In this document: positions 18,366 to 31,100 of the stretch, in pieces
Layout of the letters: every line of letters begins with the position of its first letter
How positions within the stretch are numbered: the first letter of the stretch is position 1
DNA from: Erythrophleum ivorense
Lineage: Eukaryota; Streptophyta; Magnoliopsida; Fabales; Fabaceae
Length of the DNA stretch: 64,000 nucleotides
Assembly: GCA_026724425.1 (NCBI GenBank)
Contig: JAIUCV010000083.1
Location: forward strand, 4,030,001 to 4,094,000
Direction of reading: 5' to 3'
Notes under the pieces: model-generated
What the model was told of the DNA's origin: nothing
Database searches by the model: none
The model's input: the letters and a program-made list of their open reading frames with translations, nothing else
Program-made: the position numbers and the translations under genes

Positions 18366-19200
18366 GTTGTTTAGTTTTCAATCCTCTTTCTAATGATGCA
18401 AGTTTTATCAATTTCTGGGTTTGATTTCTGTATGGCGATTTCTGAGTAGTCTATTTAGGGTTCTTGAGGTTTGGGTCAGATTAGTGAAAATCCATGATTA
18501 CCCAGGGTGTTTAAGCTTTGAATTTCTGATTTCCCTTCTTGATTAGTGAACTTAATGCTTTTTCCTCTATGATTAATTGGAATTTGAAATTAGGCATTTC
18601 AGCACCCAGAAGGTGTTTGATGAAATGCCTGAACCAGCTTTTACAAGAAATTTGCATATCATACCTAGGATACTAGTTGCCTTGATTGCATTTTAGCATT
18701 TGCAAACTGTTTCTTAATGCTTGTTAGTGTGCATTTCGCCATGAGAGTGGGTCTGGAAGCATACTAACTCGATAGCTCCTGCCACGAGAGTGGATTTGCT
18801 AGTTGTCGAGTTTGCAGCTGAGGGACTAGCTCTGCTTGAGTTTTGTTGAACACCCTAGTGTTAGTCATGGAGATTCATTAGTCAATGACACCCACTCCTC
18901 AGGATCCTTTGTCTTTAATTGTTTCTCATCTTGTGTTTGTTACTTAAGTTATCTTTTATCTTTTATTTTATTGCATTCTGTTCAATCTAGATTTCAGTTC
19001 ATAATTATCAGCTTGCATTTACCTCTGTTCATTTCATAAGTTGATAGATTACATTCTCATATTTGAATTGGCTTGACTTAATTAGACTTGATCGCATCCT
19101 GATTGCATAGCTTCACACCCGATTTGGATTGACTCCTTTTTACACTGCAGCGATATGATAGTGTAGCTAGGGTAATTGTTTAGTAAAAATCCTACTATCA

Positions 19201-19204
19201 CTAT
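19201..19204 (+). repeat. Target site duplication, right copy (element 2)
   Basis: CTAT directly after LTR3, equal to 5671-5674 directly before LTR2. Confidence 0.82.
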
Positions 19205-19206
19205 CA
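19205..19206 (+). repeat. Displaced last 2 bp of LTR1
   Basis: CA here completes the LTR1 end: CCTACTAT at 5667-5674 plus CA gives the CCTACTATCA terminus seen in LTR2 and LTR3. Satellite sequence begins at the next base, so this is the element 1/satellite junction. Confidence 0.78.
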
Positions 19207-22200
19207 GATGTTCCTCTCAAGGAATGAGAATCATGTCACACATGTTGCTCCTCATAGTCCCGTGGAGAACCTAATGCATGTTTGGCTAAGTATGGGTCCG
19301 TCTTGATCATTACATACACTACAAGTATGTTCCTACATTGTGTGGAGGCATAGAGCTACGATTGGGACTCCTTACTACTTATGTTTCTCTCAGGATGGTA
19401 GCTTTGATGTTCCTCTCAAGGAATGAGAATCATGTCACACATGCTGCTCGTCATAGTCCCGTGGAGAACCTAATGCATGTTTGGCTAAGTATGGGTCCGC
19501 CTTGATCATTACATACACTACAAGTATGTTTCTACATTGTGTGGAGGCATAGAGCTACGATTGGGACTCCTTACTACTTATGTTTCTCTCAGGATGGTAG
19601 CTTTGATGTTCCTCTCAAGGAATGAGAATCATGTCACACATGTTGCTCCTCATAGTCCCGTGGAGAACCTAATGCATGTTTGGCTAAGTATGGGTCCGTC
19701 TTGATCATTACATACACTACAAGTATGTTTCTACATTGTGTGGAGGCATAGAGCTACGATTGGGACTCCTTACTACTTATGTTTCTCTCAGGATGGTAGC
19801 TTTGATGTTCCTCTCAAGGAATTAGAATCATGTCACACATGTTGCTCCTCATAGTCCCGTGGAGAACCTAATGCATGTTTGGCTAAGTATGGGTCCGTCT
19901 TGATCATAACATACACTACAAGTATGTTCCTACATTGTGTGGAGGCATAGAGCTACGATTGGGACTCCTTACTACTTATGTTTCTCTGAGGATGGTAGCT
20001 TTGATGTTCCTCTCAAGGAATTAGAATCATGTCACACATGTTGCTCCTCATAGTCCCATGGAGAACCTAATGCATGTTTGCCTAAGTATGGGTCCGTCTT
20101 GATCATTACATACACTACAAGTATGTTCCTACATTGTGTGGAGGCATAGAGCTACGATTGGGACTCCTTACTACTTATGTTTCTCTCAGGATGGTAGCTT
20201 TGATGTTCCTGTCAAGGAATGAGAATCATGTCACACATGTTGCTTCTCATAGTCCCGTGGAGAACCTAATGCATGTTTGGCTAAGTATGGGTCCGTCTTG
20301 ATCATTACATACACTACAAGTATGTTCCTACATTGTGTGGAGGCATAGAGCTACGATTGGGACTCCTTACTACTTATGTTTCTCTCAGGATGGTAGCTTT
20401 GATGTTCCTCTCAAGGAATGAGAATCATGTCACACATGTTGCTCCTCATAGTCCCGTGGAGAACCTAATGCATGTTTGGCTAAGTATGGGTCCGTCTTGA
20501 TCATTACATACACAACAAGTATGTTTCTACATTGTGTGGAGGCATAGAGCTACGATTGGGACTCCTTACTACTTATGTTTCTCTCAGGATGGTAGCTTTG
20601 ATGTTCCTCTCAAGGAATGAGAATCATGTCACACATGTTGCTCCTCATAGTCCCGTGGAGAACCTAATGCATGTTTGGCTAAGTATGGGTCCGTCTTGAT
20701 CATTACATACACTACAAGTATGTTTCTACATTGTCTGGAGGCATAGAGCTACGATTGGGACTCCTTACTACTTATGTTTCTCTCAGGATGGTAGCTTTGA
20801 TGTTCCTCTCAAGGAATTAGAATCATGTCACACATGTTGCTCCTCATAGTCCCGTGGAGAACCTAATGCGTGTTTGGCTAAGTATGGGTCCGTCTTGATC
20901 ATTACATACACTACAAGTATGTTTCTACATTGTGTGGAGGCATAGAGCTACGATTGGGACTCCTTACTACTTATGTTTCTCTCAGGAAGGTAGCTTTGAT
21001 GTTCCTCTCAAGGAATGAGAATCATGTCACACATGTTGCTCCTCATAGTCCCGTGGAGAACCTAATGCATGTTTGGCTAAGTATGGGTCCGTCTTGATCA
21101 TTACATACACTACAAGAATGTTTCTACATTGTGTGGAGGCATAGAGCTACGATTGGGACTCCTTACTACTTATGTTTCTCTCAGTATGGTAGCTTTGATG
21201 TTCCTCTCAAGGAATTAGAATCATGTCACACATGTTGCTCCTCATAGTCCCGTGGAGAACCTAATGCATGTTTGGCTAAGTATGGGTCCGTCTTGGTCAT
21301 AACATACACTACAAGTATGTTCCTACATTGTGTGGAGGCATAGAGCTACGATTGGGACTCCTTACTACTTATGTTTCTATGAGGATGGTAGCTTTGATGT
21401 TCCTCTCAAGGAATTAGAATCATGTCACACATGTTGCTCCTCATAGTCCCATGGAGAACCTAATGCATGTTTGGCTAAGTATGGGTCCGTCTTGATCATT
21501 ACATACACTACAAGTATGTTCCTACATTGTGTGGAGGCATAGAGCTACGATTGGGACTCCTTACTACTTATGTTTCTCTCAGGATGGTAGCTTTGATGTT
21601 CCTCTCAAGGAATGAGAATCATGTCACACATGCTGCTCGTCATAGTCCCGTGGAGAACCTAATGCATGTTTGGCTAAGTATGGGTCCGCCTTGATCATTA
21701 CATACACTACAAGTATGTTCCTACATTGTGTGGAGGCATAGAGCTACGATTGGGACTCCTTACTACTTATGTTTCTCTCAGGATGGTAGCTTTGATGTTC
21801 CTCTCAAGGAATGAGAATCATGTCACACATGCTGCTCGTCATAGTCCCGTGGAGAACCTAATGCATGTTTGGCTAAGTATGGGTCCGCCTTGATCATTAC
21901 ATACACTACAAGTATGTTTCTACATTGTGTGGAGGCATAGAGCTACGATTGGGACTCCTTACTACTTATGTTTCTCTCAGGATGGTAGCTTTGATGTTCC
22001 TCTCAAGGAATGAGAATCATGTCACACATGTTGCTCCTCATAGTCCCGTGGAGAACCTAATGCATGTTTGGCTAAGTATGGGTCCGTCTTGATCATTACA
22101 TACACTACAAGTATGTTTCTACATTGTGTGGAGGCATAGAGCTACGATTGGGACTCCTTACTACTTATGTTTCTCTCAGGATGGTAGCTTTGATGTTCCT

Positions 22201-23385
22201 CTCAAGGAATTAGAATCATGTCACACATGTTGCTCCTCATAGTCCCGTGGAGAACCTAATGCATGTTTGGCTAAGTATGGGTCCGTCTTGATCATAACAT
22301 ACACTACAAGTATGTTCCTACATTGTGTGGAGGCATAGAGCTACGATTGGGACTCCTTACTACTTATGTTTCTCTGAGGATGGTAGCTTTGATGTTCCTC
22401 TCAAGGAATTAGAATTATGTCACACATGTTGCTCCTCATAGTCCCATGGAGAACCTAATGCATGTTTGGCTAAGTATGGGTCCGTCTTGATCATTACATA
22501 CACTACAAGTATGTTCCTACATTGTGTGGAGGCATAGAGCTACGATTGGGACTCCTTACTACTTATGTTTCTCTCAGGATGGTAGCTTTGATGTTCCTCT
22601 CAAGGAATGAGAATCATGTCACACATGTTGCTCCTCATAGTCCCGTGGAGAACCTAATGCATGTTTGGCTAAGTATGGGTCCGTCTTGATCATTACATAC
22701 ACTACAAGTATGTTCCTACATTGTGTGGAGGCATAGAGCTACGATTGGGACTCCTTAATACTTATGTTTCTCTCAGGATGGTAGCTTTGATGTTCCTCTC
22801 AAGGAATGAGAATCATGTCACACATGTTGCTCCTCATAGTCCCGTGGAGAACCTAATGCATGTTTGGCTAAGTATGGGTCCGTCTTGATCATTACATACA
22901 CTACAAGTATGTTCCTACATTGTGTGGAGGCATAGAGCTACGATTGGGACTCCTTACTACTTATGTTTCTCTCAGGATGGTAGCTTTGATGTTCCTCTCA
23001 AGGAATGAGAATCATGTCACACATGTTGCTCCTCATAGTCCCGTGGAGAACCTAATGCATGTTTGGCTAAGTATGGGTCCGTCTTGATCATTACATACAC
23101 TACAAGTATGTTCCTACATTGTGTGGAGGCATAGAGCTACGATTGGGACTCCTTACTACTTATGTTTCTCTCAGGATGGTAGCTTTGATGTTCCTCTCAA
23201 GGAATGAGAATCATGTCACACATGTTGCTCCTCATAGTCCCGTGGAGAACCTAATGCATGTTTGGCTAAGTATGGGTCCGTCTTGATCATTACATACACT
23301 ACAAGTATGTTCCTACATTGTGTGGAGGCATAGAGCTACGATTGGGACTCCTTACTACTTATGTTTCTCTGAGGATGGTAGCTTT
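19207..23385 (+). repeat. Array segment next to the transposons, 21 monomers
   Basis: Type order S-C-F-A-B-S-D-Q-R-F-A-B-C-C-F-A-B-L-S-S-S*. The two early B-like monomers lack ATTATG. Private changes cluster at 20081-21385 (for example TGCCTAAG, CTGTCAAGG, GGAAGGTAG, CAGTATGG, CTATGAGG). There is no M monomer. Confidence 0.8.
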
Positions 23386-26300
23386 GATGTTCCTCTCAAG
23401 GAATTAGAATCATGTCACACATGTTGCTCCTCATAGTCCCATGGAGAACCTAATGCATGTTTGGCTAAGTGTGGGTCCGTCTTGATCATTACATACACTA
23501 CAAGTATGTTCCTACATTGTGTGGAGGCATAGAGCTACGATTGGGACTCCTTACTACTTATGTTTCTCTCAGGATGGTAGCTTTGATGTTCCTCTCAAGG
23601 AATGAGAATCATGTCACACATGTTGCTCCTCATAGTCCCGTGGAGAACCTAATGCATGTTTGGCTAAGTATGGGTCCGTCTTGATCATTACATACACTAC
23701 AAGTATGTTCCTACATTGTGTGGAGGCATAGAGCTACGATTGGGACTCCTTACTACTTATGTTTCTCTCAGGATGGTAGCTTTGATGTTCCTCTCAAGGA
23801 ATGAGAATCATGTCACACATGTTGCTCCTCATAGTCCCGTGGAGAACCTAATGCATGTTTGGCTAAGTATGGGTCCGTCTTGATCATTACATACACAACA
23901 AGTATGTTTCTATATTGTGTGGAGGCATAGAGCTACGATTGGGACTCCTTACTACTTATGTTTCTCTCAGGATGGTAGCTTTGATGTTCCTCTCAAGGAA
24001 TGAGAATCATGTCACACATGTTGCTCCTCATAGTCCCGTGGAGAACCTAATGCATGTTTGGCTAAGTATGGGTCCGTCTTGATCATTACATACACTACAA
24101 GTATGTTCCTACATTGTGTGGAGGCATAGAGCTACGATTGGGACTCCTTACTACTTATGTTTCTCTCAGGATGGTAGCTTGGATGTTCCTCTCAAGGAAT
24201 GAGAATCATGTCACACATGCTGCTCGTCATAGTCCCGTGGAGAACCTAATGCATGTTTGGCTAAGTATGGGTCCGCCTTGATCATTACATACACTACAAG
24301 TATGTTTCTACATTGTGTGGAGGCATAGAGCTACGATTGGGACTCCTTACTACTTATGTTTCTCTCAGGATGGTAGCTTTGATGTTCCTCTCAAGGAATG
24401 AGAATCATGTCACACATGCTGCTCGTCATAGTCCCGTGGAGAACCTAATGCATGTTTGGCTAAGTATGGGTCCGCCTTGATCATTACATACACTACAAGT
24501 ATGTTTCTACATTGTGTGGAGGCATAGAGCTACGATTGGGACTCCTTACTACTTATGTTTCTCTCAGGATGGTAGCTTTGATGTTCCTCTCAAGGAATGA
24601 GAATCATGTCACACATGTTGCTCCTCATAGTCCCGTGGAGAACCTAATGCATGTTTGGCTAAGTATGGGTCCGTCTTGATCATTACATACACTACAAGTA
24701 TGTTTCTACATTGTGTGGAGGCATAGAGCTACGATTGGGACTCCTTACTACTTATGTTTCTCTCAGGATGGTAGCTTTGATGTTCCTCTCAAGGAATTAG
24801 AATCATGTCACACATGTTGCTCCTCATAGTCCCGTGGAGAACCTAATGCATGTTTGGCTAAGTATGGGTCCGTCTTGATCATAACATACACTACAAGTAT
24901 GTTCCTACATTGTGTGGAGGCATAGAGCTACGATTGGGACTCCTTACTACTTATGTTTCTCTGAGGATGGTAGCTTTGATGTTCCTCTCAAGGAATTAGA
25001 ATTATGTCACACATGTTGCTCCTCATAGTCCCATGGAGAACCTAATGCATGTTTGGCTAAGTATGGGTCCGTCTTGATCATTACATACACTACAAGTATG
25101 TTCCTACATTGTGTGGAGGCATAGAGCTACGATTGGGACTCCTTACTACTTATGTTTCTCTCAGGATGGTAACTTTGATGTTCCTCTCAAGGAATGAGAA
25201 TCATGTCACACATGTTGCTCCTCATAGTCCCGTGGAGAACCTAATGCATGTTTGGCTAAGTATGGGTCCGTCTTGATCATTACATACACTACAAGTATGT
25301 TCCTACATTGTGTGGAGGCATAGAGCTACGATTGGGACTCCTTAATACTTATGTTTCTCTCAGGATGGTAGCTTTGATGTTCCTCTCAAGGAATGAGAAT
25401 CATGTCACACATGTTGCTCCTCATAGTCCCGTGGAGAACCTAATGCATGTTTGGCTAAGTATGGGTCCGTCTTGATCATTACATACACTACAAGTATGTT
25501 CCTACATTGTGTGGAGGCATAGAGCTACGATTGGGACTCCTTACTACTTATGTTTCTCTCAGGATGGTAGCTTTGATGTTCCTCTCAAGGAATGAGAATC
25601 ATGTCACACATGTTGCTCCTCATAGTCCCGTGGAGAACCTAATGCATGTTTGGCTAAGTATGGGTCCGTCTTGATCATTACATACACTACAAGTATGTTC
25701 CTACATTGTGTGGAGGCATAGAGCTACGATTGGGACTCCTTACTACTTATGTTTCTCTCAGGATGGTAGCTTTGATGTTCCTCTCAAGGAATGAGAATCA
25801 TGTCACACATGTTGCTCCTCATAGTCCCGTGGAGAACCTAATGCATGTTTGGCTAAGTATGGGTCCGTCTTGATCATTACATACACTACAAGTATGTTCC
25901 TACATTGTGTGGAGGCATAGAGCTACGATTGGGACTCCTTACTACTTATGTTTCTCTGAGGATGGTAGCTTTGATGTTCCTCTCAAGGAATTAGAATCAT
26001 GTCACACATGTTGCTCCTCATAGTCCCATGGAGAACCTAATGCATGTTTGGCTAAGTGTGGGTCCGTCTTGATCATTACATACACTACAAGTATGTTCCT
26101 ACATTGTGTGGAGGCATAGAGCTACGATTGGGACTCCTTACTACTTATGTTTCTCTCAGGATGGTAGCTTTGATGTTCCTCTCAAGGAATGAGAATCATG
26201 TCACACATGTTGCTCCTCATAGTCCCGTGGAGAACCTAATGCATGTTTGGCTAAGTATGGGTCCGTCTTGATCATTACATACACTACAAGTATGTTCCTA

Positions 26301-28161
26301 CATTGTGTGGAGGCATAGAGCTACGATTGGGACTCCTTACTACTTATGTTTCTCTCAGGATGGTAGCTTTGATGTTCCTCTCAAGGAATGAGAATCATGT
26401 CACACATGTTGCTCCTCATAGTCCCGTGGAGAACCTAATGCATGTTTGGCTAAGTATGGCTCCGTCTTGATCATTACATACACAACAAGTATGTTTCTAT
26501 ATTGTGTGGAGGCATAGAGCTACGATTGGGACTCCTTACTACTTATGTTTCTCTCAGGATGGTAGCTTTGATGTTCCTCTCAAGGAATGAGAATCATGTC
26601 ACACATGTTGCTCCTCATAGTCCCGTGGAGAACCTAATGCATGTTTGGCTAAGTATGGGTCCGTCTTGATCATTACATACACTACAAGTATGTTCCTACA
26701 TTGTGTGGAGGCATAGAGCTACGATTGGGACTCCTTACTACTTATGTTTCTCTCAGGATGGTAGCTTGGATGTTCCTCTCAAGGAATGAGAATCATGTCA
26801 CACATGCTGCTCGTCATAGTCCCGTGGAGAACCTAATGCATGTTTGGCTAAGTATGGGTCCGCCTTGATCATTACATACACTACAAGTATGTTTCTACAT
26901 TGTGTGGAGGCATAGAGCTACGATTGGGACTCCTTACTACTTATGTTTCTCTCAGGATGGTAGCTTTGATGTTCCTCTCAAGGAATGAGAATCATGTCAC
27001 ACATGCTGCTCGTCATAGTCCCGTGGAGAACCTAATGCATGTTTGGCTAAGTATGGGTCCGCCTTGATCATTACATACACTACAAGTATGTTTCTACATT
27101 GTGTGGAGGCATAGAGCTACGATTGGGACTCCTTACTACTTATGTTTCTCTCAGGATGGTAGCTTTGATGTTCCTCTCAAGGAATGAGAATCATGTCACA
27201 CATGTTGCTCCTCATAGTCCCGTGGAGAACCTAATGCATGTTTGGCTAAGTATGGGTCCGTCTTGATCATTACATACACTACAAGTATGTTTCTACATTG
27301 TGTGGAGGCATAGAGCTACGATTGGGACTCCTTACTACTTATGTTTCTCTCAGGATGGTAGCTTTGATGTTCCTCTCAAGGAATGAGAATCATGTCACAC
27401 ATGTTGCTCCTCATAGTCCCGTGGAGAACCTAATGCATGTTTGGCTAAGTATGGGTCCGTCTTGATCATTACATACACTACAAGTATGTTCCTACATTGT
27501 GTGGAGGCATAGAGCTACGATTGGGACTCCTTACTACTTATGTTTCTCTCAGGATGGTAGCTTTGATGTTCCTCTCAAGGAATGAGAATCATGTCACACA
27601 TGTTGCTCCTCATAGTCCCGTGGAGAACCTAATGCATGTTTGGCTAAGTATGGGTCCGTCTTGATCATTACATACACTACAAGTATGTTCCTACATTGTG
27701 TGGAGGCATAGAGCTACGATTGGGACTCCTTACTACTTATGTTTCTCTGAGGATGGTAGCTTTGATGTTCCTCTCAAGGAATTAGAATCATGTCACACAT
27801 GTTGCTCCTCATAGTCCCATGGAGAACCTAATGCATGTTTGGCTAAGTGTGGGTCCGTCTTGATCATTACATACACTACAAGTATGTTCCTACATTGTGT
27901 GGAGGCATAGAGCTACGATTGGGACTCCTTACTACTTATGTTTCTCTCAGGATGGTAGCTTTGATGTTCCTCTCAAGGAATGAGAATCATGTCACACATG
28001 TTGCTCCTCATAGTCCCGTGGAGAACCTAATGCATGTTTGGCTAAGTATGGGTCCGTCTTGATCATTACATACACTACAAGTATGTTCCTACATTGTGTG
28101 GAGGCATAGAGCTACGATTGGGACTCCTTACTACTTATGTTTCTCTCAGGATGGTAGCTTT
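23386..28161 (+). repeat. HOR domain 1, segment a, 24 monomers
   Basis: A 13-mer (23386-25972: M-S-E-G-C-C-F-A-B-L-S-S-S*), a 9-mer (25973-27763: M-S-E-G-C-C-F-S-S*) and the first two monomers of a 4-mer starting at 27764. The shorter units look like internal deletions of the longer one. Confidence 0.8.
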
Positions 28162-31100
28162 GATGTTCCTCTCAAGGAATGAGAATCATGTCACACATGT
28201 TGCTCCTCATAGTCCCGTGGAGAACCTAATGCATGTTTGGCTAAGTATGGGTCCGTCTTGATCATTACATACACTACAAGTATGTTCCTACATTGTGTGG
28301 AGGCATAGAGCTACGATTGGGACTCCTTACTACTTATGTTTCTCTCAGGATGGTAGCTTTGATGTTCCTCTCAAGGAATGAGAATCGTGTCACACATGTT
28401 GCTCCTCATAGTCCCGTGGAGAACCTAATGCATGTTTGGCTAAGTATGGGTCCGTCTTGATCATTACATACACTACAAGTATGTTCCTACATTGTGTGGA
28501 GGCATAGAGCTACGATTGGGACTCCTTACTACTTATGTTTCTCTGAGGATGGTAGCTTTGATGTTCCTCTCAAGGAATTAGAATCATGTCACACATGTTG
28601 CTCCTCATAGTCCCATGGAGAACCTAATGCATGTTTGGCTAAGTGTGGGTCCGTCTTGATCATTACATACACTACAAGTATGTTCCTACATTGTGTGGAG
28701 GCATAGAGCTACGATTGGGACTCCTTACTACTTATGTTTCTCTCAGGATGGTAGCTTTGATGTTCCTCTCAAGGAATGAGAATCATGTCACACATGTTGC
28801 TCCTCATAGTCCCGTGGAGAACCTAATGCATGTTTGGCTAAGTATGGGTCCGTCTTGATCATTACATACACTACAAGTATGTTCCTACATTGTGTGGAGG
28901 CATAGAGCTACGATTGGGACTCCTTACTACTTATGTTTCTCTCAGGATGGTAGCTTTGATGTTCCTCTCAAGGAATGAGAATCATGTCACACATGTTGCT
29001 CCTCATAGTCCCGTGGAGAACCTAATGCATGTTTGGCTAAGTATGGGTCCGTCTTGATCATTACATACACAACAAGTATGTTTCTATATTGTGTGGAGGC
29101 ATAGAGCTACGATTGGGACTCCTTACTACTTATGTTTCTCTCAGGATGGTAGCTTTGATGTTCCTCTCAAGGAATGAGAATCATGTCACACATGTTGCTC
29201 CTCATAGTCCCGTGGAGAACCTAATGCATGTTTGGCTAAGTATGGGTCCGTCTTGATCATTACATACACTACAAGTATGTTCCTACATTGTGTGGAGGCA
29301 TAGAGCTACGATTGGGACTCCTTACTACTTATGTTTCTCTCAGGATGGTAGCTTGGATGTTCCTCTCAAGGAATGAGAATCATGTCACACATGCTGCTCG
29401 TCATAGTCCCGTGGAGAACCTAATGCATGTTTGGCTAAGTATGGGTCCGCCTTGATCATTACATACACTACAAGTATGTTTCTACATTGTGTGGAGGCAT
29501 AGAGCTACGATTGGGACTCCTTACTACTTATGTTTCTCTCAGGATGGTAGCTTTGATGTTCCTCTCAAGGAATGAGAATCATGTCACACATGCTGCTCGT
29601 CATAGTCCCGTGGAGAACCTAATGCATGTTTGGCTAAGTATGGGTCCGCCTTGATCATTACATACACTACAAGTATGTTTCTACATTGTGTGGAGGCATA
29701 GAGCTACGATTGGGACTCCTTACTACTTATGTTTCTCTCAGGATGGTAGCTTTGATGTTCCTCTCAAGGAATGAGAATCATGTCACACATGTTGCTCCTC
29801 ATAGTCCCGTGGAGAACCTAATGCATGTTTGGCTAAGTATGGGTCCGTCTTGATCATTACATACACTACAAGTATGTTTCTACATTGTGTGGAGGCATAG
29901 AGCTACGATTGGGACTCCTTACTACTTATGTTTCTCTCAGGATGGTAGCTTTGATGTTCCTCTCAAGGAATGAGAATCATGTCACACATGTTGCTCCTCA
30001 TAGTCCCGTGGAGAACCTAATGCATGTTTGGCTAAGTATGGGTCCGTCTTGATCATTACATACACTACAAGTATGTTCCTACATTGTGTGGAGGCATAGA
30101 GCTACGATTGGGACTCCTTACTACTTATGTTTCTCTCAGGATGGTAGCTTTGATGTTCCTCTCAAGGAATGAGAATCATGTCACACATGTTGCTCCTCAT
30201 AGTCCCGTGGAGAACCTAATGCATGTTTGGCTAAGTATGGGTCCGTCTTGATCATTACATACACTACAAGTATGTTCCTACATTGTGTGGAGGCATAGAG
30301 CTACGATTGGGACTCCTTACTACTTATGTTTCTCTCAGGATGGTAGCTTTGATGTTCCTCTCAAGGAATGAGAATCATGTCACACATGTTGCTCCTCATA
30401 GTCCCGTGGAGAACCTAATGCATGTTTGGCTAAGTATGGGTCCGTCTTGATCATTACATACACTACAAGTATGTTCCTACATTGTGTGGAGGCATAGAGC
30501 TACGATTGGGACTCCTTACTACTTATGTTTCTCTGAGGATGGTAGCTTTGATGTTCCTCTCAAGGAATTAGAATCATGTCACACATGTTGCTCCTCATAG
30601 TCCCATGGAGAACCTAATGCATGTTTGGCTAAGTGTGGGTCCGTCTTGATCATTACATACACTACAAGTATGTTCCTACATTGTGTGGAGGCATAGAGCT
30701 ACGATTGGGACTCCTTACTACTTATGTTTCTCTCAGGATGGTAGCTTTGATGTTCCTCTCAAGGAATGAGAATCATGTCACACATGTTGCTCCTCATAGT
30801 CCCGTGGAGAACCTAATGCATGTTTGGCTAAGTATGGGTCCGTCTTGATCATTACATACACTACAAGTATGTTCCTACATTGTGTGGAGGCATAGAGCTA
30901 CGATTGGGACTCCTTACTACTTATGTTTCTCTCAGGATGGTAGCTTTGATGTTCCTCTCAAGGAATGAGAATCATGTCACACATGTTGCTCCTCATAGTC
31001 CCGTGGAGAACCTAATGCATGTTTGGCTAAGTATGGGTCCGTCTTGATCATTACATACACAACAAGTATGTTTCTATATTGTGTGGAGGCATAGAGCTAC

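Larger units (their letters stand above)
5675..19200 (+). mobile_element. Element 2: complete Athila-clade Ty3/gypsy retrotransposon
   Basis: A 13,526-bp element with all standard parts: 5' LTR, tRNA-Asp-type primer site, gag-pol ORF, third ORF, non-coding 3' region, polypurine tract and 3' LTR. The two LTRs appear identical over 1,432 bp and both main reading frames are open, so insertion was recent and the copy may still be competent. Domain order Gag-PR-RT-RNase H-IN with no chromodomain, a long ORF3 after pol and the DLGA protease motif point to the Athila clade. It is flanked by CTAT direct repeats and lies inside LTR1 of element 1. Confidence 0.95.
17769..19200 (+). repeat. LTR3: 3' LTR of element 2
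   Basis: 1,432 bp, TGATGTAC to CCTACTATCA, no difference from LTR2 seen by eye. Includes the U3 60-bp repeat (units at 18055 and 18115). Confidence 0.95.
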
